Part shown: positions 45,901 to 55,100 of the stretch, in pieces
Position numbering within the stretch: the first letter of the stretch is position 1
Layout: the number at the start of each line of letters is the position of its first letter
Source: Antedon mediterranea
Lineage: Eukaryota; Echinodermata; Crinoidea; Comatulida; Antedonidae
Direction of reading: 5' to 3'
NCBI RefSeq assembly: GCF_964355755.1
Contig: NC_092675.1
Span: forward strand, 31,631,112 to 31,695,111
DNA length: 64,000 nt
Notes under the pieces: model-generated
Told to the model about the DNA's origin: nothing
The model's database searches: none
Seen by the model: the letters and a program-made list of their open reading frames with translations, nothing else
Position numbers and translations under genes: made by a program

Positions 45901-46871
45901 TTTCCTTTATATAACTTTAATTTTGCATGCCACTATTATAACCATTTTTATATGTTAAATAGATTAGAAAAAAAAGGGAAACAGAGGGATGTAATAAAAC
46001 GATATACTTTTATATTTAAGAAATCGACCTTTGTATCAGAATTTAAATAGGTTCACAAACTTGACCCAGAAAGTCCAGAGGAGAGTTTGTCCAGATGTTT
46101 TAATGACCATTTAGTTTATAATAGAATCCCTAAAGAAAACACTTAGCTTAATTTTGTGACCTTTCCCATCGTTAAACCAGGAGTGATTGACACTATTTAA
46201 GTACAGATTTGACAGTGTCATCCATCACAGAAATACCTTATTATACCGTTAATCACTCCCACTTAAACACCCCTGGACCAACTTAGGACCAATCAGTAAC
46301 CTCTAAGATTACGTAGTGACATATGCAAATGAACCGAGGGCCAATATACTCCCAAGTTTCAGAAGGGCCCAGACACACCTTACAGCCACTTCACGGAACA
46401 CACACCTTACAGCCACTTCACGGAACATCTACACCTCACAGCCACTTCTTCAGAAGAACATCTACACCTTACAGCCACTTCTTCAGAAACAGACCTACAC
46501 ACTTCACACCTCACCGACAGCATCATTGATCGTCCGTTCCTTATCTATACTTATAGTTGTATATTGTACTGAAGTATTATACTGAATAAACAATATAATA
46601 TGTGTTACGACAGTCAAGCGAGTCAGAGTCTTCATTAGTACCTCAACAACGCAACATTATATTACAATAAATACATCCTTATTCACATTGTACTTAAACT
46701 TGAATTTTATAGTTTTGGAAGACTCCAAGAGATAAGAGAAGACTCCAAGACTCCAAGAGAAGACTCCAAGAGAAGACTCCAAGAGATAAGAGAATCAAGA
46801 AACTGAAAAACCAATACGAGGATTATCCAGCTTCAGCTGATGAAAATAAAATTACAGAAACGTTGGCATAG
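36951..46871 (+). CDS. Solute carrier organic anion transporter (SLCO/OATP), 9 exons
   Basis: This is a sodium-independent importer of amphipathic organic anions at the plasma membrane, with 12 membrane helices. Exons: 36951-37557, 37734-38072, 38338-38502, 38937-39144, 39463-39616, 39796-39971, 40209-40273, 40464-40657 and 46713-46871. All are in frame, giving 688 aa. Family features include the first helices with FLVIACLQFLTA, GIGAIVSSLGYF, PLFPLTLTYLDD, DPTWLGAWWLGYL (OATP signature region) and FFFPRHLTK. A Kazal-like extracellular domain in exon 5 has CSCSNGVYEPVCGADGVTY, and exon 8 holds the late GACLIYD block. An in-frame ATG at 36879 exists, but 36951 has A at -3 and begins at the expected hydrophilic N terminus. 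The last exon codes a basic 53-residue tail built partly of repeats. The last intron carries a 5.9-kb transposon. The subfamily is not resolved. Confidence 0.95.
40733..41607 (+). repeat. Left long terminal inverted repeat of the Ginger-like element
   Basis: It is the inverted counterpart of 45764-46666, with some substitutions and indels. It contains a short minisatellite (AGTGGCTGTGAGGTGT-type, about 40900-40995) and CCTGAGTTGATCC-like unique parts, ending at about the AAATTCGG block. A 77-codon frame is an artefact of the minisatellite. Confidence 0.88.
41725..42555 (-). CDS. Antisense zinc-finger ORF of the Ginger-like element
   Basis: This 276-codon open frame runs opposite to the integrase. 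Residues 190-245 hold a cysteine/histidine cluster: CQICQC, then HTDC, then CCGTFFHKNC, then CLNC. It has the order C-x2-C ... C-C ... H-x2-C ... C-x2-C, fitting a PHD- or RING-like finger. The N-terminal half (FTLDSLKRVLLFL, LLHIGSYLCCFDKM) looks helical and faintly like the end of a BTB domain, but this is a guess. PHD-like fingers have been reported as accessory domains in some Ginger transposases. Open length, correct placement between the TIRs and a clean start suggest a real gene. Its role in transposition is unknown. Confidence 0.7.
   Translation of the reverse strand: MTPLSTECALIKKIILYQSEQNVILHITKTMPFTLDSLKRVLLFLCDIRPADQLTNLKLNTLLHIGSYLCCFDKMSSPIIDYIWKHKSEPALLDFSTIDLSINLDGIATCIPNTHAFHRQHIYSMTLLLLAITKDIKAPQCTTFFSRVRQQTGIIPQDELKPSEHSPFGYVVTKYKKKLHSHIRNMQYLENKYQDTPCQICQCNPEIKNFHTDCTINKCCGTFFHKNCQQISFNKKYQCLNCGMVYLNEIPYTTTYMLDIPWSAFRFYRLLYKPTD
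42556..42929. promoter_or_regulatory. Divergent intergenic region of the Ginger-like element
   Basis: This is 374 bp between two divergent ORFs. It is AT-rich, with TTTATATATATATAGCTCG near 42834, a possible TATA element for the integrase gene. A bidirectional promoter is inferred from layout only. Confidence 0.4.
42930..45086 (+). CDS. Gypsy-like integrase (transposase) of the Ginger-like element
   Basis: This 718-codon intact frame should cut and join the element ends. An HHCC zinc-binding domain is visible (H183, H190, C220, C223). An rve-type DDE core follows: D253 in LSLDFKS, D312 in ISDAATS and E347 in LQVERHI, with 34 residues between the second Asp and Glu. A C-terminal GPY/F-like module (EWVGPLVIHEVLDRTHYIL ... 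RLKPCF, about residues 490-530) is shared with gypsy integrases. The proline-rich N terminus and the basic C-terminal 190 residues are specific to it. All three catalytic residues are present and no stops occur, so the element may have been active recently. A retroviral or gypsy origin is unlikely, because RT and LTRs are absent and the termini are inverted. Confidence 0.9.
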   Translation: MNIYQTNAHRSPPIITPPIVTPPPIRNVNIRQPPEERLVDKNKQSKDTTHRNVPVELYTSPKPLVPNITEFKSAHIPKQQDLDRLIDVIQRKIIRDYNLPVDVKQLRVEQETSPFFKPVYDYLAHDILPADKKAARAVQNKSEQYILCNGLLFRLFFQDKGGEFVLQLAVPENLSETIISQYHDNLLSSHQGTMRTYLTIRKLFYMPLMFEKVNNYTQACLRCQQFRPKTDKLRPLHDRVPATYRPFHTLSLDFKSMPTSPSGFKHIMVVCDEITRFLICVPLKSIDAETICEALIQKVISIFGPPSRLISDAATSLTGKLLTLLCNTLNIDRKIISVHNHGSLQVERHIRTVSDLLKVNLNQFGTDWVRFVSTTCYAYNSFSSPHLGNHSPYELVFGRQLPSLTSLAFNPISGLSHSYEEYFEHLKKKFQNISQTMLQLQRTQQNVQNSKISQRLEKSPIYSVGQLVYLYKPTSSSLTANSKKIAAEWVGPLVIHEVLDRTHYILATIKGEILRDVFNYKRLKPCFMRTPKERKNFTHLQKLKQLLNEPTDDNNEKIQNTINVVNDETNVEHDRTPAQLQSDTLTHPTKIEPLNLQPYIDCVENNMGLAAPFQMKEEQIKEQTNLIMTAPNDSNMILNRGRFKAGHFQVLVSYSKPTSAERNTDKTKHESNDRKFWWNIDRYNDTDKLIKEIINDKQIPISGSPKRFIKRLYNATNY
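45764..46666 (-). repeat. Right long terminal inverted repeat of the Ginger-like element
   Basis: It mirrors 40733-41607. The minisatellite here (about 46370-46515) has units with ACACCTTACAGCCACTTC and CTTCAGAAGAACATCT, with a different copy number from the left arm. Short frames over it are artefacts. Confidence 0.88.
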
Positions 46872-47224
46872 CTTGTTTTCTATTCACATATTGATGCAAT
46901 TATTCAAAATTTATAATAAACAAATGCTTGTATAAGTATAGCAAATATTATTAATTAACTTCTTCCTCATTATAAAACTTATCGATATTATAATTACACT
47001 AATAAATATTAATAACAAATGATATAACTATGATGTAGTGATTCAATGTATTCAAAATTAGAACGTTCTAATTAATTTGCTTTGGATGCGAAACGTATCG
47101 GGTGATGGTGATAATACAATTTTACACACAATTATTTTTAAATCATTTATACATTGGAAATTTTGGAAACAATTTAACAAATTGAATATGGTGAATGTAA
47201 GAAACAAATGAACTAGATGTATTA

Positions 47225-47378
47225 GAAAACAAGTGAAGGTTGTTAATTTAATTATATTACAGCTACTGTATTCGGCCAAAGACATCCAACGCCTACAACG
47301 TGAAAACAAGTGAAGGTTGTTAATTTAATTATATTACAGCTACTGTATTCGGCCAAAGACATCCAACGCCTACAACGT
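47225..47378. repeat. 77-bp tandem duplication containing a splice-acceptor-like site
   Basis: Copies 47225-47301 and 47302-47378 read identical and each contains TTATATTACAGCTACTGTAT. After the second acceptor a frame reads LLYSAKDIQRLQRLKLASST and stops near 47440. It could be a terminal exon of an unknown transcript, but I cannot place it in a family. Confidence 0.7.
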
Positions 47379-48124
47379 TTAAAGCTCGCAAGTTCGACTC
47401 TTTCAAAAACTATCACTGCAGCTTCACATTATTTCTGACCGTCTTCGCTCATCCAATGATATATTCACCCTTTAAGTGCCTAAAACAAACTTGGCAAATT
47501 TCATTTTCATTGGACATTTTTTGGCGGTGGATCTTTCTCTTGGAATTTATTACCTCATTCGTCATCGTTAAAACAATAAATTATTAATCTGTTCTTAAAA
47601 CTCACCTTTTTTATTCTTTGGCTTTTTCTAAAGTTTGTGCCGGTCAACACGCTACACTTAAATTTTGATGTTGTTAACATTTAGGGCCTACATTAGAAGA
47701 TTGTTCAAATCATGTAAAACAATTTCCGGGCGGGAACCTTTTAGTTTGCAAAAGTAATCTCGAAAAGAACTCCATGTGGAAAAGAAGTCCACCCAAGAGT
47801 ACTAAAATGAAGGAGCACATGGTCTTCTTTTTGAAAAGCCTGTGGTACTGGTAAGGCCTTATAGTACTGAGGCAGGGAGAGCACATTTAACATCTTTTTT
47901 TATTTTGATTTTGTTAATCAATGTTGCTACATTGGTAGCAAATGTCCGATTTATGCAAGATGTTGTATTTTAATATGTTATGAATAAACGTTTATGGTAG
48001 TTGGTGTGTATGGCCGCACCATCCCAGAATAAAAACATGTTTTAAACAGATAGTTTGTCTCCGATGGTTTTTGTATGCGGTTAATGTTTTTATTTTTTAG
48101 TTTTTATTTTTTTATTTTTTATGT

Positions 48125-48210
48125 TTTTATTTTTTTGAATGCGCCTTGAGCACTCTTGAGTGGTATGTGCGCTATAAAAATCCTGTTATTATTATTATTA
48201 TTATTAATGG
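48125..48210 (+). repeat. LINE 3'-tail fragment with (ATT)n
   Basis: GCGCCTTGAGCAC, GTATGTGCGCTATAAAAAT and an ATT run match the 3' tail of the LINE at 31920-32030. It is a severely 5'-truncated insertion. Confidence 0.8.
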
Positions 48211-48673
48211 AGAGTGAAATAAGATCAAATATAGAACATTTGCAAAGATGCCGATTTCTAGACGAATTTTCGAAGCTTAGACTAATTCCGTCGCCGCATA
48301 GGCATATACGAAGTGGAGTTTTTAAAGTAAATAACCTCACCTAAAATTTTAAAGTCGCATCTGGATAGTTGAAATTTTAAATCATAATTATCATAGGTGT
48401 ATGTAATAAGTATAAGTGCAATTCTGGGCTCTATTTCATTTAGCTCTGCCCCAACAATGGTGGGTTAGTAGGCCTATTGGAGACTTAATATTTAATTTCA
48501 TATTTCAATGAATAGGTGCGCTTTCCGGGGAGAAGCTCTGGCTACTCTTTGGGAAGTAGGCCTAGAGTGTACTACTCTACACGTCCAGTGATTCCATGAT
48601 GAAAGAGGGCGCTGTCAAATTATTTAATTCAAAACAACAACAACAACGACGAGAATTCGTAATTATACCAAAG

Positions 48674-49094
48674 AACTTATAACACAAGAATCTCCTGTTC
48701 GTCCGAAGCGCGTAACAATTTCGAAAGGCATTGTGGGATAGAATAGAGCTATGGGTGGCGCCATTGTGAGCCATGGAGTAGGGCGCCCGCTTCAAATTAG
48801 AAAGTCAAAATCATAGAGGGGATCTGCTAATGCTCTAGGGTGGAGTAGAGTAATTGACTGAGGAGTAGTGCGCCCGCATCAAATTAGAAAGTCAAAATCA
48901 TAGAGGGGATCTGCTAATACTCTAGTGGGGGGGAGGGGGGGGGGGGGGGGGTAGAGTAATTGACTTCCTAGTTTGGAGGGGGCGCTGCTCCATGATGTGA
49001 AATGGCGTCGCCCAGTTTGACCTTTTAACCCTGTACTTCCGATACTGTGTTTCGAATGCAAATTGAAGAACAGGAGATTCTTGTGTTATAAGTT
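48674..49094. repeat. Inverted repeat, 27-bp perfect arms, upstream of CFAP300
   Basis: The arms 48674-48700 and 49068-49094 are perfect reverse complements (one arm contains ACACAAGAATCTCCTG). The loop of about 367 bp contains two tandem copies of a segment (48783-48862 and about 48864-48965) separated by a G-run in the second. It may be a MITE; no clear target duplication is seen. The right arm ends 37 bases before the CFAP300 start codon, so it is in the promoter or 5' UTR. Confidence 0.75.
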
Positions 49095-49131
49095 TAGGCT
49101 AGGGGCTAATTAGTATTACTATACTATTAAA

Positions 49132-52100
49132 ATGGAAGAAGGTGGCAGAAAACGGTTTAAATTTTTAAAACTTGATAAACAATGTGTCTTTACTACTGAT
49201 AAAAATGTTATTGAACTCTTTCAGAAGTGGTGAGTCTCGAATCACAAATCGGTTATTATTAATTATAATTATTTGTTGCATCTAATTCTAGGCTAAGGCC
49301 CTAGCTAGTAGGCCTAGGGGCGCTAATGCAGTTTCGTACCCACCCCTTAAAATTACTCAAAATCTTCATCCAACCTACTCACGAGTTGTCCGCCCTGGTC
49401 CAGTGGATCAAATTTAGCACCAGTGGAGCACACAGTAGTGATATAAAATAGAAATAAGTCACTAAATTTATTATCTTTTCGTATGTTAATACACTGTGTT
49501 GTGCTCAAGTGAACACAATTTGGAGCCAGTGGAGCACAGTGATATAAAATTATAAATAGAAACAAGTCACTGAATGTTAATTATTTTGCTGGCGTATTTA
49601 TTTTCGTATTTTAATACACTGTGTTCAAGTGGACCCAATTTGGCACGCGCGCCCAGAGGAGCACAGTGATATAAAATAGAAAAAGTCACTGCATTTTAAT
49701 ATATTTTCATATTTTAATACACTGTGCTTTAAGTGGACCCAATTTGGTGCCAGGGGAGCACAGTTATATAAAATAGAAATAAGTTACTGAATTTTAAAAT
49801 CTTTTCAAATGTTAATACACTGTGCTCAAGTGGACCCAATTTGGAGCCAGTGGAGCACAGTGATATAAAATAGAAACAAGTCACTGCATTTTTTTAATAT
49901 CTTATGTATGTTAATACACTAAAAATGACTTTTCAATGTTTCATTTTAGTATTCTTTATTTTTTTGCATAAAAAAGAAAGGGACTGTAAATTATAAACTT
50001 AATATCTTTTATAGTATTCAATTAGATCATAGTTCAAGAATTTAGATTTTCACTCCAATTAAGTATCCAGTACATGGTGACTAAGTTGTTCCATCCAACC
50101 CAATATATTTATAGAAAAGACAACTTCAAAGAAAATGTCACTTAGAAGGGACACAGCCCAAGGCTATTAAGTACATTTTTTTGTATCTTTATGTATGCCT
50201 ACCTATATCCAGTGAACATGATGTTAACATTAAATATTCTCATCCCTAATGTGGGATTTTAACGCGTTTCTAATTATACCAATCAGTTCCAGAGTTTTGG
50301 ACAATTTTGGGGTAAGGAACACAAATATCTGTAAGTGCAGTTTTACTTGCTCATAATTTTTGGTATCAATGTATAAAGCAGTGTCTCTTTATTTTTATGT
50401 AAGTTGATTGTAATTTAGATAATTAATGACATCACATAAAGACATTGGTTATGTTTTTTAAAGATTTATTGTCCCCCAAAAACAAGAAAAATGAAGATTA
50501 ATTATAATTTTTTTTTTATTCCCCAATGTTTTTTGCCTTTTATTTTATCCATTTACACAAGGTAGGTCCATAGAATATATAATCAAAAACAATCCCTCAG
50601 GATGTATCCTCTTTTGTGGATTTAGAGGCTATCCCTGGAATCATACAAATGCATGTTTTTTCTATGTTTGTTTTCTTTTTATGTATGGTATCAAATCAAT
50701 TTGTAAGTTATTTCTTTCGTCTATGTGGATTGTTATGTGTTTCTTTTAATTTCATCAGCTAATTTGTACATGCATGTCAAAATAGAAGTGACGAAATGCC
50801 TGAAACCACAATGAATAACTCGCCGGGTAGATTTTTCTATGCACAAGTTTAAAATGAAAAAATATACTTTAAATTATAGGGGTGTAAAGATGCTTATTCA
50901 ACACTATAACTATGATCAGATGTTTCAAACTTACATGAAAGATGATTTTATGAAGGTAACTTGTTCATTGATCAATCTTCTTCTCATTCTATTTTAATTT
51001 TGTTTATTCACATGGATTCTAGTCAGCAATTCAGCTTGACGTGGTTGTTGACTGATTTCAGCAAGCTGTACCGATTTAGCCAAATATGTCATGTTTTGTC
51101 ATTCTTTGCATCGTGCAAACAGTTCAAAACATGCACTGAATGCACTTGTGGCAAATTTTAACACTAAGCCCTAAATTATGTCTCGTCTTTCATTGTGGTA
51201 TTCTGAATAATTATTTTACATTATATAAAGTTCTGGTTTTACACTTTACTGCATATTATATTTTTCCTTAAACCTAAACAGAAAATAAGCCATAATATGC
51301 AGTTTGGACAACCTCTGTATCTACGTACGTGTGTAAAATACTACATCATACATTCTTTGTTGACGTCAATACCATACGTGATATTAATTGTTGATGCGTT
51401 TCAACGTGCGGATTGCATTTCACATGTTTATAATTTATTTGATGAAAATCGAATAAAAGTTTATTTTAGACAGTTATTAAAACAAATGAATTATTATTAT
51501 TATTATATCAAAATTTATAAAGCGTCAATTCAAAGACCGAGGTACAAAATCAAAGGCGCTGGGCATGTTAGTGGTCGAAAAAATGAGTTTTGAGCAATTT
51601 TTTAAATAAGGCAACAGAAGAGCAGTGTTTAATTTGTGGGGGGAGTGAATTCCAGAGTGTGGGTGCAGCAAAAGAAAACGATCTATGACCAAAGGTTTTA
51701 GTGGCTATGCGTGGAACAGAGAGTAAAAAATCATCAGATGATCTAAGAGTTCGTCCAGGAACATAAAAGGCGATTAATTGACGGATGTAAGCAGGTTGGT
51801 TGAAAAGAAGTGCTTTAAAAGTAAGGAGCAAGATTTTTCGTTGAGTGGAGAGACTATTCCATTCAATGCTCTATTTTACCCGGCTCCACCTCATTAAATA
51901 GTCATAATTCATCATTGTATACCACAAACTATCTACTGTAGCACGTTTTTTTTTCAGGAGTTTTTTGAAGATTCAAATGTCACAGACACCTTAAACATTT
52001 TAAACAGCAGTGGTGTTGCTACAAACTTTGGTAGGTTAATCATTTATTTGATACAAATTATATAATTAACTAATAGATTACTTTAAAATCATTAAAAAAA

Positions 52101-55100
52101 CCAGGTCATTCTTATTGTTAAATATACGAGGAAATATAGAAAATATATATGTACTACCAAACAGTTTATGATGAATGATATCTCGTTAATGCTTATCTGG
52201 CCATTTAAAAAAAATAGCAACCATTTACGTCTATTAAAGATGTATTGTCCACCTGAAAAAATAATTTGGAGTGGAGCTGTAGCTTGGTGGTTAACGTGCT
52301 TGCCTTCCAATCCCAAGGTCCCGGGTTCAATCCTGACCTGGTCCCGGGTTCAATCCTGACCTAGTGCAGGGTTGTAACTCATGACTCTTTCAACTCCACT
52401 CCCTAAGCCTCAAATGAGACTTAGTTTATAAGCACGATAAATTATTAAATAGTTTATTCATCCTGTAGTTGGTGAGTTACTCGCTGTTGGATGAGTATGA
52501 ATAAAAAAAAAAAAAAGTCAAATTGGATGCCAGCCAATGTGTTTTTGGTTGAATTTAACCATTTATTTTGTCATTTTCAAAAAAGTGAAAACATTATTAA
52601 GTGATTAACTTTATTTAAACTACAAAATAACATATTCTGTCTGATTCAATTCTGATTTAATTAATCTTAATTTTTCATGTTTTGGGGGACAATACATCTT
52701 TAACTTATCTAAAAATCTCTATTATTTACTTTAAATCCAAAGACAAATCACTGAAAAAATGAAAATGCTTTGGCTACCAACTTGATGTGCCTTGTTAAAA
52801 ATAGAGCAGTCAATTTTTTAACTCATGAAATATTCTCACCATCATCATAAACATTCATTATTTGTATTTGCATGTAATATGACCCACAACCATCCAATCA
52901 AATGACAGGAATTTATTTATGTTATAATAAGTGATATTTAAAAAAAAACAATAGGTGACATTTTATATTTTCATCAATCCCTCTATTAAAGAATTTGACA
53001 TAAAGAATTTGAAACTATCATTCATAAATTTTTAGCTAAATTTCTAATTATGTTTGTGGTGTTTAGAATTAACACATGGTGTACCACAAAGATTACATGT
53101 CAGTCAAGTTTGAGGCCGTGCTGGCTTGAATTTCCCAATTATTTGATATTTAATTCAATGATGAAAACTAGACAAAAACTTAAAGGAGCCATGTTACAGT
53201 ATTGTTAACATACTTTGTTGTTTTACAGCTACGAATGTAGTTAGAGTGGAATGCAGCCCAGTACCCTGTTTTTATACTAGTATGTCATTTTTTGATAGAC
53301 TACAGAAAGAGTCAATTGTAAGGGAAAATGGAAGTATTGCCAAATGTTTAGACGAGTTTTATGAAGGCTTTACAATTGCTGATGAACTAAGAAAGGTTGG
53401 TAGAAAATAATTCGCCCCTGGACTCCACCTCGGTGGCTCCCTTGCTCTCAGCCAATTAGAAGGGAGAACAAGTGCAGTGTTCACCACCACGCATAAATTG
53501 TTTATATTTATTTTTTCTTTTAAACACCACCCTTACTCAAATGATGGTGAGAGCACTGATAATGAATATATTCTGTTTTTTAATGTGCAATATATAATAT
53601 CGAAAAGAGATATTTTTTTAGATGCTGCTTGTAGAAGACTCTGATAACTATGAGATCTACACTGATCAAGAGAGAGATGAGTTTCTATTTCGTCTTCTGA
53701 AACTAATTTGCCTTGGTGGCCCAGTGTGTCAATATGAAGATAACATAATGCCATATTTTGATACTATAAAAGCATTATATAAAAATTTGATAAGGTAAAT
53801 TTGATTGTTTGAAGTACAGTTTATTTTATTGTAGAAAAATAGTAAATTATAAACTGATACTCTTTAATAAATATAGTGTGTGTTAAAATGTTAAACTCGT
53901 GAAGAAATAAGTACATTATTATTTCTGAATGATAAAACTATAATATTACTGTATCACCAAAAAGCTTTCTACTTGTTTTTACAAATTAATTGTGAATTAA
54001 TAGTACAGGATGTTTTATTGTTCATTCATAGTGTTCAAAAGGATAGCAAAGAGCTTCTCGTGTCTTCAATTGTATATAGATTCAAAGGATTTGTAAGTAT
54101 ATAATATTAAATTACTAATATTATCTTAGTTCCTGAATTAACTGTAGGATTTCAAAACAAATCCTGTTTTATAACAAAGACATTTAGTGAAATGATGAGG
54201 CCAATAATTATTTTATCAAGAAATAACTGTTTCTGCTGTAGCAAAATAAATATTATTATACAGTGTACAGTACAGTATATTTTTGACAGCAGAATTCATA
54301 GAAAATATATATATATATATACTGTATATCACCAGGCGGTTTAGAATTAATGTTCTTTGCCTGCTGTGTTTATATAAAAGTATCTCTTCGGAGATCCCGC
54401 CTTGTGAATAAAAATAGTGAAAGATGAGGGCGTATCAATTTGATCTCTGTTGCGCGTGCGTACTACTGAGGACTAGTGCAGTTCCGCCGTACCACGCCGA
54501 GAATGTTAAAGAATCGCTATCCAATCGAGTTCGAACAATACCATGAAAGCCCCAGTGGTCTAATGGTTAGGACATCTGCATATCAAGCAGGCGGTCCGAG
54601 TTCGAGTCTCGGTTTGGGCGACTTTTTCTCATTCTCACAGATTTCCTCATCTTTATCGTTTCAAATTAATTAATTAAATTTTAGTATATCACTAGGCGGT
54701 TTAGAATTAATGTTCTTTGCCTGCTGTGTTTATATATATATACTGTATGAAATATATAATTTCCTCATCAAACTTGTGGATAGACAATATTGGGGAAGGG
54801 ACTTTTAATTAAAATAGAAAATGAAATTTAAATTATACTCTTTACCATGTTTATCGAGTAATTAAAAAATATACAGGCTCACGAAAGCCAGTTTGAGTTA
54901 AAAGAAATATTTAAAAAAAAAGAAATATTGAATATAATGTAACTTTACATTTAGAAATTCTGATATTTTTTTTTATTTTAAAGGATAAGGATTGTATGCT
55001 AGTATTTCCAAGTAACGTAGAGCATGAGCAGAATGTAGCGTATGCCATTATTGACCCACTTAAGCGCCATGTGGCTATTCTACAACACAGATGGGTGGGG

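Larger units (their letters stand above)
40733..46666 (+). mobile_element. Integrase-encoding DNA transposon with ~0.87-0.9-kb TIRs (Ginger-like)
   Basis: The element is 5,934 bp, with ends TGTAATATAATGTTGCG and CGCAACATTATATTACA. ATAA is duplicated at 40729-40732 and 46667-46670. The two ends are inverted copies over about 0.87-0.9 kb, so this is not an LTR element. It encodes a gypsy-like integrase on the + strand and a zinc-finger ORF on the - strand. No RT, protease, polymerase B or capsid gene is present. TGT-starting termini, a 4-bp duplication and a gypsy-type integrase match published Ginger transposons, although their TIRs are usually much shorter. It lies wholly within the last SLCO intron. 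Confidence 0.75.
46872..49131. other. SLCO-CFAP300 spacer
   Basis: The spacer holds the SLCO 3' UTR (AATAAA at 46915), a 77-bp tandem duplication (47225-47378), a LINE tail (48125-48210), a local duplication (48783-48965) and an inverted repeat (48674-49094). A G-run of about 18 sits near 48931-48951. No complete gene is recognised. Confidence 0.5.

Noticed and set aside
40733-46666. LTR retrotransposon or endogenous retrovirus
   Set aside because: The long terminal repeats are inverted, not direct, and RT, protease and gag are absent.
40733-46666. Polinton/Maverick element
   Set aside because: It has long TIRs and an integrase, but the 4-bp duplication, TGT ends and lack of polymerase B, ATPase or capsid genes argue against it. 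It is kept as the main alternative.
46834-46871. Functional hammerhead ribozyme in the SLCO last exon
   Set aside because: CTGATGA and GAAACG are present, but no stem II or stem I pairing is evident. Only a repeat origin is suggested.
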